The position numbers and the translations under genes are program-made. A stretch of DNA of 64,000 nucleotides from DAOMFB01 sp963721385 (GTDB taxonomy: Bacteria; Acidobacteriota; Thermoanaerobaculia; UBA5066): contig CAVRJB010000019.1 in assembly GCA_963721385.1 (NCBI GenBank), positions 496,001-560,000 of the forward strand, written 5' to 3'. Shown here one piece after another: positions 33,314-41,628 of the stretch. The notes under the pieces are model-generated. The model ran no database searches, was not told where the DNA came from, and saw only the letters and a list, made by a program, of their open reading frames with translations. Within the stretch, counting starts at the first letter, position 1; each line of letters begins with the position of its first letter.

Positions 33314-35176
33314 ATGTTCCGCCTCGGCCGCCTGGTTTCCCTCGCCCCGCTGTTCGTGTCTCTGTCCCTTGCCGCCCAGAGCACGCCGCCCCCGGCGCCC
33401 GGACCCGTTCCCGTCTCGGCCGAGGTCGTCGTGACGGCCGAGGCTCAGCCCGAGCCCCAGAGAACGCTCGGCGCCGCGGCGACGGTGATCGGCCGGGAGG
33501 AGATGGAGCGGACGAAGGCCACGTCCGTTGCCGACACCCTTCGCACCGTCCCCGGCCTCGACGTCGTCCAGTCCGGCGGCGCCGGTACGGTGACGTCACT
33601 TTTCATGCGCGGGACGAACTCCACGCAGACGCTCGTCCTCGTGGACGGCGTGTCGCTGAACAGCCCCGCGTTCGGGCTCGTCGACCTCTCGGCCGTCTCG
33701 ACGGCGAACCTGCAGCGGGTCGAGGTGGTCCGCGGGCCGTTCTCCGCCCTCTGGGGCTCGGAGGCGATCGGCGGGGTCGTCCAGCTCTTCACACGGCGGG
33801 ACGCGCCGGAGAAGGCGCTCGAAGGGCGCGCGACGGGCGCCTTCGGGAACGCCTCGGCGGCGCAGGGAACCGCAGACGTCGCCGTGCACGAAGGGCCGTT
33901 CACGGTGACCGGCGGGTGGCGGCGCGTGACGGAAGAGGGCGCGCTCCCGAACGAGTCCTTTGCTGCGACGAACCTCTCGGGAGCCGTCGAGGCGTCGCTC
34001 GGAGGGGGCTCGCGCGTCGGCGTCGTCCTTCGGCGGGACAGCGCCGTCACCGGGATCCCGTTCTCGGCCGGAGTGCCGACGCCGCAGCGGAAGACGACGT
34101 CCGACATGACGACGCTCGCGGTCCCGGCCACCGTGACGCTCGGTCCGAAGACGACCGTCGAGGCGTCGCTCCTCTTCGCCCGGGGGCGCCCGACCTACTC
34201 CGACCCGGACGACCCGTACGGCTTCACCTTTTCCGAGAGCGACGAGCGGCGGAGCGGGGGCCGTCTGGTCGCGACTCACGACTTCGGCGCGCAGCGCCTG
34301 AGCTTCGGGAGCGACTATTCATGGACGAACGTGACCAGCTCGGACTCGTACGGCGTCCCGCTCGACGGCGCCACGACGCGAACCTGGTCGCTCTTTTTCG
34401 AGGACCGGATCGCCCTCGCCGGGGAGCGCGTCATCGTCACGGTCGGCCTCCGCCGCGACGACAACAACGCGTACGGCGCGCACTGGTCCCCGCGCGGGAC
34501 GCTCGTCTTCCTCGCGTCCTCCGTCGTGAAGATCCGCGTCGCGGGCGGGGGGGCGTTCCGCTCGCCGACGACGGGGGAGCTCTACTACCCGTTCTCCGGT
34601 AACCCGAACCTCAGGCCGGAGGAGTCCCGGGCCTTCGAGGCGGGAGTCGACGTCTCCCTGACACCGTCGCTGACGTGGGAGACGACCGCCTTCCGGAACG
34701 ACGTCACCGACCTGATCCAGTACGACCCGCAGAGCTTCACGAACGAGAACGTCGGGAAAGCGCGGCTTCAGGGCGTCGAGACCGGAATCCGCGGCGACCT
34801 CGGCGGGAGTTTCTACGCTCGGCTGGCGTACACGTACCTGGACGCGACGGACGAGGACACCGGCCTTCCGCTCCTCCGGCGGCCGAAGAACCGCGCCTCG
34901 GCGACGGTCGGCAAGTCCTTCGCGAAAGGTGCGTCGTTTCAGGCGACGGCCCTCTGGGTGGGAAGCCGGCCGGACCGCGACGCGGTCGACTTCACCCAGA
35001 TCGTGACGATGCCCTCTTATTTCCGCTTCGACGCGGCCGTGGCCGGCCCGCGCCTCGTCTGGGGAATCGCGCCCTTCGTCCGCGTCGCGAACGTCTTCGG
35101 CTCCTCTTACGCGGAGGCGAACGGCTTCCCGGCACCGGGGCGGCGGTTCCTGGCCGGCCTCGACGTGGCGTTCTGA
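33314..35176 (+). CDS. btuB: TonB-dependent receptor, BtuB-like vitamin B12 importer
   Basis: 620 residues with a signal peptide (LVSLAPLFVSLSLAAQ) and ribosome site GGAGGT. The TonB-box-like start AEVVVTAEAQ is followed by a plug domain: TSVADTLRTVPGLDVV, VTSLFMRGTNSTQTLVLVDG, VEVVRGPFSALWGSEAIGGV. The C-terminal barrel includes GGAFRSPTTGELYYPFSGNPNL and PEESRAFEAGV, and ends RFLAGLDVAF. It lies directly downstream of a cobalamin riboswitch, which is strong contextual support for B12 or another corrinoid as ligand. It needs TonB-ExbB-ExbD and a BtuFCD-type ABC importer, none of which are in the window. Confidence 0.9.
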   Translation: MFRLGRLVSLAPLFVSLSLAAQSTPPPAPGPVPVSAEVVVTAEAQPEPQRTLGAAATVIGREEMERTKATSVADTLRTVPGLDVVQSGGAGTVTSLFMRGTNSTQTLVLVDGVSLNSPAFGLVDLSAVSTANLQRVEVVRGPFSALWGSEAIGGVVQLFTRRDAPEKALEGRATGAFGNASAAQGTADVAVHEGPFTVTGGWRRVTEEGALPNESFAATNLSGAVEASLGGGSRVGVVLRRDSAVTGIPFSAGVPTPQRKTTSDMTTLAVPATVTLGPKTTVEASLLFARGRPTYSDPDDPYGFTFSESDERRSGGRLVATHDFGAQRLSFGSDYSWTNVTSSDSYGVPLDGATTRTWSLFFEDRIALAGERVIVTVGLRRDDNNAYGAHWSPRGTLVFLASSVVKIRVAGGGAFRSPTTGELYYPFSGNPNLRPEESRAFEAGVDVSLTPSLTWETTAFRNDVTDLIQYDPQSFTNENVGKARLQGVETGIRGDLGGSFYARLAYTYLDATDEDTGLPLLRRPKNRASATVGKSFAKGASFQATALWVGSRPDRDAVDFTQIVTMPSYFRFDAAVAGPRLVWGIAPFVRVANVFGSSYAEANGFPAPGRRFLAGLDVAF

Positions 35177-35217
35177 ACGAGGCGAGCGAACCGACGGTGG
35201 CATCGGAGGTTCGTGAC

Positions 35218-35223
35218 TATAAT
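35218..35223 (+). promoter_or_regulatory. Consensus -10 hexamer (TATAAT) of a leaderless antitoxin promoter
   Basis: A perfect TATAAT ends 6 bases before the ATG of the antitoxin gene at 35230. Transcription would start at or very near the A of that ATG, and there is no ribosome site upstream, so the mRNA is predicted to be leaderless. A recognisable -35 is absent. Confidence 0.6.
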
Positions 35224-35229
35224 AGCCAT

Positions 35230-35535
35230 ATGAAGAAGGCCACAATTTCCGAGGCGAAGAACGGCTTCAGCGCCCTGATCGACCGGGTGCGGGCCGGCGA
35301 GACCGTCCTGATCGTGGACCGTTCGACGCCCGTGGCACGGCTCGTATCCGTGGCGGGAGCGGAGCCGGACCCGGTTGGGGACGACGCGCGGATGCGCCGC
35401 CTCGAGCGCTCGGGACTCATCCGCCGCGGCACGGTTTCTCTGCCGGCGGGCTTCTTTCGGCGCCGGCGCCCACGGCCGACACGAGGCGCATCGGCGGTCG
35501 AGGCGCTTCTCGAGGAGCGGCGGGAGGGCCGGTGA
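35230..35535 (+). CDS. Type II antitoxin, Phd/YefM family
   Basis: 101 residues. The N-terminus MKKATISEAKNGFSALIDR, followed by VRAGETVLIVDRSTPVARLV, is the Phd/YefM DNA-binding fold, which represses its own operon as a dimer. The basic C-terminal part (FFRRRRPRPTR, LLEERREGR) would wrap and neutralise the toxin. The stop overlaps the GTG of the PIN-domain toxin gene. Autoregulation through the promoter at 35218 is expected from the family. The antitoxin family and PIN toxin partner occur together in many VapBC-like loci. Confidence 0.9.
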   Translation: MKKATISEAKNGFSALIDRVRAGETVLIVDRSTPVARLVSVAGAEPDPVGDDARMRRLERSGLIRRGTVSLPAGFFRRRRPRPTRGASAVEALLEERREGR

Positions 35536-35993
35536 TTTTCTGGGACGCCTCGGCGGTCCTTCCGCTCGTCGTCCGCGAGAAGTCGTCGGCCTCCCTCATT
35601 CGGCTCGCTTCGCGAGAGCGCGGGCACGCCGCCTGGTGGGCGACCGCCGTCGAGTGCGACTCGGCGATCTGCCGGCTGGAGCGCGAGGAGCGACTCTCGC
35701 CGGAAGATGCGAGACGAGTCGGGGAAGCGGTGAGCAGGCTCCTCGACAGCTGGGCTGCCGTCGAGCCGTCGTCGGCCGTGCGTACCGCCGCACGGCGCCT
35801 TCTGAGAATCCATCCGCTGCGGGCCGGGGACGCGCTCCAGCTTGCGGCTGCCGTGACGGCGGCGGAGGGACGACCGGAGGGAGTCACCTTCGTCGGCCTG
35901 GATGAGCGACTGCGGGACGCCGCCGCGCGCGAGGGATTTCGCGTTCTCCCGGTGCCGAAGCGGGTCGGATCCCGGGCCAGATCCCTCGTTTGA
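35532..35993 (+). CDS. PIN-domain ribonuclease toxin (VapC type)
   Basis: 153 residues from GTG 35532, overlapping the antitoxin stop. PIN acidic residues are visible: WDASA (Asp5), a conserved Glu in AVECDSAI, Asp in RAGDALQLAAA, and the C-terminal Asp in VGLDERLRDAA. These coordinate Mg2+ for RNA cleavage. VapC toxins cut tRNA or rRNA and stop translation until the antitoxin binds. The locus lies directly upstream of tRNA-Ala; this closeness does not show that it is the target. A basic C-terminal tail (KRVGSRARS) follows the domain. Confidence 0.9.
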   Translation: MIFWDASAVLPLVVREKSSASLIRLASRERGHAAWWATAVECDSAICRLEREERLSPEDARRVGEAVSRLLDSWAAVEPSSAVRTAARRLLRIHPLRAGDALQLAAAVTAAEGRPEGVTFVGLDERLRDAAAREGFRVLPVPKRVGSRARSLV

Positions 35994-36034
35994 CGCGTCG
36001 CGTTGCCGATGCTATTTTTCGCGTCCCTCCGAGT

Positions 36035-36111
36035 GGGGCTGTAGCTCAGTTTGGGAGAGCGCCTGAATGGCATTCAGGAGGTCGACGGTTCGATCCCGTT
36101 CAGCTCCACCA
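36035..36111 (+). tRNA. tRNA-Ala (anticodon GGC)
   Basis: It begins with GGGGCTGTAGCTCAG and ends CAGCTCC-ACCA, with the CCA encoded. The D-arm GCTCAGTTTGGGAGAGC, anticodon arm CCTGA-ATGGCAT-TCAGG (anticodon GGC), and T-arm GACGGTTCGATCCCGTT fold normally. The 3' part is duplicated downstream at 38477 and 40112, with the same bases from the anticodon loop onward in the first copy, so this gene is probably the target of integration. Confidence 0.97.
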
Positions 36112-36113
36112 CT
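36067..36113 (+). repeat. Direct repeat copy 1, inside tRNA-Ala (attL-like)
   Basis: The 47 bases from the anticodon loop through the CCA end match 38477-38523 exactly. Site-specific integrases commonly recombine at exactly this part of tRNA genes, so copy 1 is the tRNA-restoring attachment site. Confidence 0.85.
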
Positions 36114-36369
36114 TTCCTGATCCCGATTCCGCACCCGTTTATTCAGACAAGCTGTTGCGGCAGGGGTGAGGGCCGCCAGCGGGCGCGGCACTGCAGGGCG
36201 CTCCAAATAAAGGGCGGTTTCGAGCGGCGTTGATGCAAATGTCCCATTCCAATCTTTCGGAACGGGGACCAATGAAGTGCAGGAGTCGTTTGGACGGGCC
36301 GTAGGAAATGTGTGTGGCCGTGCGGAGCCCACGACCCACCCGTCACTCCGACCCGGGGAGGTAGATCCG

Positions 36370-38462
36370 ATGGGCCTCTCCGCGGGAACGAAGCTCGGTC
36401 CCTACGAGATCGTCGCGCCTCTCGGCGCGGGCGGAATGGGCGAGGTCTATAGGGCCAGCGATACGCGTCTAGGGCGGGACGTCGCGGTCAAGGTGCTGCC
36501 GGCGGAGGCGGCCACGGACGAGGTGGCGCGGGCGCGACTCGTGGGCTCCGCGAAGCGAAGCTCGCGTCGAAGCTGAACCACCCGAACGTCTGCACGATCC
36601 ACGAGGTCGGGGAGGCGGACGGGCAGTTCTTCGTCGCCATGGAACTGGTGGAGGGAGAGACGCTGGCCGATCGGCTGGCGGCGGGGCCGATGCCCGTGGA
36701 GGACGTCCTGCGGATCGGCCACCAGCTGGCGGACGCCCTCGCCCACGCGCACGAGCACGGAGTGATTCACCGGGACTTCAAGAGCGCCAACGTGGTCACG
36801 ACGCCGGAGGGGCGTGCGAAGGTGCTCGACTTCGGCCTCGCGAAGAAGCTAGCCTGAAGGAAATCGAGGACGCCACGACGCTTTCCTGCGCCACGGAGCT
36901 GACGGAGCGCACGGGACGGTCGGCGGGTACGCCGTGCGTACATGCGCGCCGGAGCAGCTTCGGGGGCAGCCGGCGGACGCGCGGAGCGACGTCTGGGCGC
37001 TCGGCGTCGTCCTCTTCGAGATGGCGGCGGGAAAGAGGCCGTTCCAGGGGCAGACCGGGTTCGAGCTCACGTCGGCCATCCTGAAGGAGCCGCCGCCGCC
37101 GCTGCCGATAGCTTCCCCTTTCGGCCGTTCCCGTGCCGCTCCGAGCCGTGGTGACGCGGTGCCTGGCGAAGGACCCGGGCGAGCGGTATCAGCGGGGGGG
37201 CGAGGTGCAGGCGGCGCTGGAGGCGGTGCAGTCAGGCGCCGCGGTGGCGCCGCGGCTGACGCGGCGACGCCCGTTCGTGCCTCCCTGGGGCCTGGCGGCC
37301 GGCGCGGCCCTGCTGGCGGTTCTCGTCGCGGTGATGCTCGGCTTCAACGTGGGCGGCGTCTGGTCGCGCGTGACGGGCGGAACCGGCGCGATCAGGCTGG
37401 CCGTGCTGCCGTTTGCCAATCTCTCGGGCGACGCGGGGCAGGAGTACTTCAGCGATGGCCTGACGCAGGAGATGATCACGCGACTCGGGCGTCTGCACCC
37501 GGCGACGCTCAGCGTGATCGCGCGCACCTCCGTGATGCGCTACAAGAAGCGGGAGACGCCGATCGATCAGATCGGCCGCGAGCTGGGCGTGGACTACGTC
37601 CTCGAGGGGAGCGTGCAGCGGCAGGCGGACCGCATCCTCATCGCGGCCGAACTGGTCAAGGTGGCGGACCAGACGCAGCTCTGGGCCGACAAGTACGAGG
37701 GCAATCTGTCGGCCATCCTGACGGTGCAGGGCCAAGTGGCGCAGAGCGTGTCCAAGGCCCTGGCGGTCAAGCTGCTCCCGGCCGAGCAGGCCCGCCTGGC
37801 CATGGTCCGGAAGGTCAACCCCGAGGCTTACGACGCCTATCTCAAAGGTTCTTCCCTCTGGCAAACCCTGAGAGCGGCCGACGTCGACGCCGCCCAACGC
37901 TGCTTCGAGCAGGCGCTCGAAAAAGACCCTTCCTTGCCCCGGCCTATGCGGGCTTGCATTGGGTCTGGGAAGTCCGCGAGCAGGTCGGACACGTGCCGCG
38001 CGCCGCGGGGGCCAGGTCCAAGGCCAAGGCGGCGGCGCTTCAGGCCTGCCCTGGACGACGATTCCGCCGAAGCGCACGAAGCGCTGGCAACGTCCCTGAC
38101 GTGGGGCGACTGGGAGTGGGCCGCCGCCGGACGGGAATGGAAGCGAGCCCTCGAGCTCAATCCCAACGGCGCCAACGCCCACGCGTACTATGCCCACTAC
38201 CTGGCGAACATGGGCCGCGCCGCCGAGGGGATCAAGCACAGCGAGCGCGCCATCAAGCTCGACCCGTTCAACGCGCTCTACCACAGCCTGTATGGCATCG
38301 TCCTGGTGTACCAGCGGCGCTATGACGACGCCCTGGCCGCCGCCGAGAAGGCGAACGCCATCAGTCCCGGCGGGGGGTGGCCTCAGCGTCATTCAGCGCG
38401 TCTATCTCAGCAAGGGGATGAAAAATTATAAGCTGGCTGACGAAGGAGGATCGGGTGAATGA
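36370..38462 (+). pseudogene. Ser/Thr protein kinase with TolB-like and TPR tail, at least six frameshifts
   Basis: The N-terminus GTKLGPYEIVAPLGAGGMGEVY is a kinase glycine loop, and VAVKVLP holds the ATP-binding Lys. Beyond a shift near 36560 lie HPNVCTIHEVGEADGQFF, MELVEGETLADRL and the catalytic HRDFKSANV with DFGLAKK. More shifts lead to APEQLRGQPADARSDVWALG, a membrane segment (LAAGAALLAVLVAVMLGFNV), LAVLPFANLSGDAGQEYFSDGL and TPR units. The last bases (YLSKGMKNYKLADEGG) end at the second tRNA repeat, so the 3' end looks truncated by the insertion boundary. As read no functional kinase is encoded. Confidence 0.85.
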
Positions 38463-38476
38463 ACGCGTAGGCGGCC

Positions 38477-38523
38477 ATGGCATTCAGGAGGTCGACGGTT
38501 CGATCCCGTTCAGCTCCACCACT
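38477..38523 (+). repeat. Direct repeat copy 2, tRNA-Ala 3' part
   Basis: 47 identical bases to 36067-36113, covering anticodon loop to CCA plus two flanking bases. The 5' half of the tRNA is absent, so this is a relic attachment site and not a second tRNA gene. Confidence 0.85.
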
Positions 38524-38559
38524 GATTCCCATCCCACTTCATCCACCAGCACTCGCCTG

Positions 38560-40036
38560 TGGAGTGGTCCTCTCCCCGCGCCTCAGGCAAGCGTCGTGCG
38601 CGCCGCGGGCTCGAGACGCGAGGGAGACGGGGCTCCGCCTGGACGGACGCCGCGGTCGACCGCGACGACCGCCAGCGCGCCGAACAGAGGCTGCGCCGGC
38701 GATGAACGCGTGGCGGCCTTCGAGCGGGGCCTCGCGGAAGGCGGATACGAAGGGGCGCAGGGACGGCTCGCGGCCACGTGCGCCCGACGTCCTGGCGGCC
38801 CGCGCGAGCAGCGTCAGGAGCCAGAGCGGAGGAAAGCACGCGTACGACTGCGGCAGGAACGGGCTGCAAGAGTGGCAGGAAAACGATCGCGAGCCACGGT
38901 CGCGGCTCGTCCTTCTCCTGGGAGCCGCGCGCCGCGCGACGATGAGGCCCAGCGCCGCGGCGTCGCGCCCAGCCGAGCACCTCGACGCCGAAGCCCAGGA
39001 CGGCCACGCCGAGGCTTCAGCTTGAAGGCGAGGCCCGGGATGAGACGATGATCACGATCGCGAACGGATTGCGGAACGCAGGGAAGGCCTCGCCGGACAG
39101 GAGCGCCGGCAGATGATGGAGGAACGCGGCGTACGGCGCCCATCCCGTGTCGAGGAGGCTCACGGCGACGATCGCACCTCCGAACCCCGCCGTCCACGCG
39201 ACGGCCCGCCACCTCCGCCTGAAGAGGAGGTACGGCCTAGCATTCCGGGCAGACCTGACTGGGATCGCGAAAGCGAGGAGGACCCGCCTGCCGCCCACCG
39301 CCGCCGCTCGAAGAGGAGCATGGCGAGCACGGAGAGCGCCACGATCAGCATCTGGACGTTCTCCTTCTGGAAGGCGTTCACGAGTGGCGGCGACGCCCAG
39401 ACGAGGGACGACAAGAGGAGAGCCCGCGTGCCCGCGGCCGGCCCGAGCCGCCGCGCAACGGCGAGGAGGACAGCGAGGACGACGGCGAGGTTGAGGGCGA
39501 ACCAAACGAGGCGGAAGCGCGCGAAGTCGGGAGCGACCCGAAAGAGGAGGCGCGGCAGGAGGAGGAAGGGCGGCGGGTACTCGTAGACGTCGACCCGGAA
39601 GCCGTCGAGAGGCTCGGCCTGCGACGAACGGAAGCGGTCGCCCGACAGCGAGTCAGGGCGTCGTCGACGTTCGGGACGTCGGAGGCCGCCTTGCCCGCGA
39701 CGTAGTACGCGGTGACGCAGGAGTGGCGTACCTCCCATTCGCTCGGGGGCACCGTCGAGAATCCCGTGCGCGAAGCGTCGGCCATGAAGACCGCGAGGCG
39801 TCCGAACTGGAGGAGCGCAAGGGCGGCCGACGAAGTGAGCGAGGACCGAGAGCGCGTGGAGCGGCCGTCTCCTCGAGCGGGACGGGGGGCGACCGCCGAA
39901 AGAGGACTCCGCCCACCGCCGCCGCGAGGACCGCGGCGGCCGCGCCCGCGGCGACGGAGGCGAAGATCCCGGCAGCGGCCGTGAACGCCACGATCCCGAG
40001 CGCGATCGCGAGGGAGAGAGCGACGGCAAGGCTCAT
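38560..40036 (-). pseudogene. GT87/DUF2029-like membrane mannosyltransferase, multiple frameshifts
   Basis: The minus strand reads MSLAVALSLAIALGIVAFTAAAG near 40036, then (across several frames) FMADASRTGFSTVPPSEW, VAGKAASDVPNVDDAL, DVYEYPPPFLLLPRLLFRV, LALNLAVVLAVLLAVARRL and VWASPPLVNAFQKENVQMLIVALSVLA, ending near LLFRRRWRAVAWTAGFGGAIVAVSLLD and PFAIVIIVSS. The order and the Y/V-EYPPPF and N-x-Q-x-N/E patterns match GT87 (DUF2029), which transfers sugars from polyprenyl-phosphate donors. At least five single-base shifts break the frame and there is no intact start-to-stop path, so it is inactive as read. The left end is approximate. Confidence 0.7.
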
Positions 40037-40111
40037 TCGCGAACGAGACTCTATCAAGGACGCGAAGACCGGCCCCTGACGACAGCCAGGAGATGCCGTA
40101 CCGCAATCCGG

Positions 40112-40138
40112 GACGGTTCGATCCCGTTCAGCTCCACC
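40112..40138 (+). repeat. Direct repeat copy 3, partial tRNA-Ala 3' part (attR-like)
   Basis: 27 bases identical to 36084-36110 (T-arm to the acceptor end). It lies 20 bases before a terminator hairpin at 40159-40186, the natural place for the tRNA gene's own terminator. This supports the idea that the 4 kb in between were inserted into the tRNA gene end. Confidence 0.8.
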
Positions 40139-40158
40139 GTTGATTCGAGAACCAGCAG

Positions 40159-40186
40159 GGCCGCCTTCGGGCGGCCTTTCCGTTTG
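40159..40186 (+). terminator. Intrinsic terminator, probably of the ancestral tRNA-Ala unit
   Basis: GGCCGCC, TTCG loop, GGCGGCC, then TTTCCGTTT. Lying directly after the third tRNA 3' copy, it most likely terminated tRNA-Ala transcription before the insertions displaced it by 4 kb. Confidence 0.75.
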
Positions 40187-40226
40187 GTCCTGCGTCCGGC
40201 AGACTCTCATCCCGAGGGCTGATTCG

Positions 40227-40697
40227 ATGCTCGACCCGGAGTTCGTCGCCGACTGTCCGTACCTGCCTGCCGCGATTTTCTTCGACGAGATTCTCGAGGT
40301 CGACCGCGACGCGGGAAGGCTCGTCGCCCGGATGCCGACGCACGAGAAGCTGCCGCTGACGGAGCTCCAGAAGGCCCACCCGGTCCGCCACCCGCGCCAC
40401 GTCTCCGGCGGCCTCCTCGTCCACGTCACCGGCATGCTCGGCTTCGCGCACGCCTTCTATGTCCTCGACCTGCGCCACGCGGACGGCTGGATCGGCTACG
40501 GAACGCACATCCACAGGGCCCGCTGGGGAAAGCTCGCACGGATTGGCCCGCCCCTCCTCCTCGAGGTCCGGGGGACGCAGGTCCGACGGATTCGCGGAAG
40601 CCTCTACGTCCGATACGCCTTCCACTTCACCCAGGAAGGCGAGACGGTGTACGACAGCGAGCAGGGCGCCGTCTGGCAGAGGGTCGGAGCCGCGTGA
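40227..40697 (+). CDS. Hotdog-fold protein (FabZ/thioesterase-like)
   Basis: 156 residues. The hotdog strand-helix order is visible: PYLPAAIFFDEILEVDRDAGRLVARMPTH, HPRHVSGGLLVHVTGMLGFAHAFYVL, then the long strands WGKLARIGPPLLLEVRGTQVRRI and YVRYAFHFTQEGETVYDSEQGAVW. The position of HxxHVSGG corresponds to the catalytic His region of FabZ, and the later Glu/Asp of dehydratases is not clear. It could be an acyl dehydratase, an acyl-CoA thioesterase, or a 4-carboxymuconolactone-like hotdog protein. Between it and the RRM gene lies a 160-base leader. Confidence 0.65.
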   Translation: MLDPEFVADCPYLPAAIFFDEILEVDRDAGRLVARMPTHEKLPLTELQKAHPVRHPRHVSGGLLVHVTGMLGFAHAFYVLDLRHADGWIGYGTHIHRARWGKLARIGPPLLLEVRGTQVRRIRGSLYVRYAFHFTQEGETVYDSEQGAVWQRVGAA

Positions 40698-40718
40698 TCC
40701 CGCCTTTCTCAGTTCTCT

Positions 40719-40858
40719 GATATACTCTGTTTGTTCGCCTTCCTTGAGCTGACGGAGCGGACCAGGAACCGAAAGGTCCCCGTCGACCTTACCCCGTACC
40801 TTCCCACCTTCTTTTCCACCGCTCTCGTCCCCTGGACGAGCGTTTAACAAGGAAACCT
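40719..40858 (+). promoter_or_regulatory. Extended -10 promoter and structured 5' leader of the RRM gene
   Basis: TGATATACT at 40718-40726 is an extended -10 (TGnTATACT). The transcript would have an unusually long leader of about 125 bases. It contains GGACC...GGTCC with a GAAA tetraloop (40759-40779) and a strong hairpin TCGTCC-CCT-GGACGA (40820-40842) 10 bases before the AAGGAAA ribosome site. RNA-binding cold-shock type genes commonly have such leaders; autoregulation is inference. Confidence 0.55.
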
Positions 40859-41149
40859 ATGAAGCTTTACGTTGGAAACCTCTCGTACTCGCAGAACGAC
40901 TCCACCCTCCGCGCCCTCTTCGAACCCTTCGGTAACGTCGAGTCCGCCCGCGTCATCCAGGACCGCGACAGCGGCAGCTCGAAGGGCTTCGGCTTCGTCG
41001 AGATGGCCGACAGCGACGCCCAGAAGGCAATGGGCGCCCTGAATGGCCGCGAGCAGGACGGCCGCGCCCTCAAGGTGAACGAGGCCAAGCCCCAGGAGAA
41101 CCGCGGTGGCGGCGGCGGCGGCTTTGGCGGCGGGCGCAACCGCTACTAA
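40859..41149 (+). CDS. RRM-domain RNA-binding protein with Gly-rich tail
   Basis: 96 residues. RNP2 is LYVGNL (residues 3-8), RNP1 is KGFGFVEM (about 45-52), and the beta4 strand GRALKVNEAKP completes a single RRM fold. The tail GGGGGGFGGGRNRY is a short Gly/Arg-rich RNA-binding end. It matches the small bacterial Rbp proteins of cyanobacteria and other phyla, which bind mRNA and rise in the cold. Its own mRNA leader is long and structured. A strong terminator lies 50 bases downstream. Confidence 0.95.
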   Translation: MKLYVGNLSYSQNDSTLRALFEPFGNVESARVIQDRDSGSSKGFGFVEMADSDAQKAMGALNGREQDGRALKVNEAKPQENRGGGGGGFGGGRNRY

Positions 41150-41198
41150 GGCGCAAGCCGGCCGGAGGCGGCCGGCACTCATTCGGAAGGGATCTTCC

Positions 41199-41229
41199 AG
41201 GGCCGGGTTCGCACCCGGCCCTTTTTTTC
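41199..41229 (+). terminator. Intrinsic terminator after the RRM gene
   Basis: AGGGCCGGGT, TCGC loop, ACCCGGCCCT followed by seven T. This is among the cleanest terminators in the window and isolates the RRM transcription unit. Confidence 0.9.
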
Positions 41230-41285
41230 ATTCGCCGTTCGCGTGACGAGGCTTTGGCCGAGCCGTGGTAATTTTGTCGGGAACC

Positions 41286-41579
41286 ATGAGCTCCGCCCCC
41301 CGGGCCTGCTTCCTCTGCGACAAACCGGCCGGATTCCCCGCCTGGGAGTCGGCCGAAGGGACGACGCGCTACCCGTACTGCGTGGACTGCGACGAATGCG
41401 GCGCCTACGCGATCACCCGCGAGGCGATCCAGCGGCTCGAGATCAGGCCCGTCGCCAAGTCAGGCGTCCGGTTCGAGATCTTCCGCCTGCGGTCCCTGAA
41501 GGACCCGCGCCCGCTCGTCGACCTGCACATCGTGGAGCACTTCTCGGTCGGCTTCACCCCGCTTCCGCCCCAGAGCTGA
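41286..41579 (+). CDS. Small zinc-ribbon-like protein
   Basis: 97 residues. Two Cys pairs, CFLC at residues 9-12 and CVDCDECG at about 32-39, are typical of a small zinc ribbon. The body continues AYAITREAIQRLEIR, PVAKSGVRFEIFRLRSL and DLHIVEHFSVGFTPLPP. No known family name comes to mind; similar small Cys-rich proteins assist RNA or protein binding. ATG 41286 is close to the start of an AT-rich patch; an in-frame GTG at 41265 is an alternative. Confidence 0.6.
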   Translation: MSSAPRACFLCDKPAGFPAWESAEGTTRYPYCVDCDECGAYAITREAIQRLEIRPVAKSGVRFEIFRLRSLKDPRPLVDLHIVEHFSVGFTPLPPQS

Positions 41580-41628
41580 GCCCGGCAGGCGGCGCCCTGC
41601 ATACAATCCGGCTCCGAAGGGGGATCTC

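Larger units (their letters stand above)
36112..40138. mobile_element. Two tandem tRNA-Ala-associated insertions without an integrase
   Basis: The segment between the tRNA and a hairpin at 40159 holds only two broken genes (kinase, GT87) and two extra 3'-tRNA copies. The segments bounded by these copies are 2.4 kb and 1.6 kb. No integrase, transposase or relaxase is readable. The decay of both genes and the loss of any recombinase suggest remnants of an integrative element, or passengers moved by an integrase encoded elsewhere. The 3' boundary is deduced from the 27-base partial copy at 40112-40138. Confidence 0.65.

Noticed and set aside
36112..36369. A small gene between tRNA-Ala and the kinase
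   Set aside because: The short open frames there have no ribosome site or family match, and several overlap the tRNA. The stretch is AT-richer than its surroundings but appears non-coding.
38477..38523. A second tRNA-Ala gene
   Set aside because: Only the 3' part from the anticodon loop is present; the acceptor 5' strand and D-arm are missing, so it is a repeat and not a gene.
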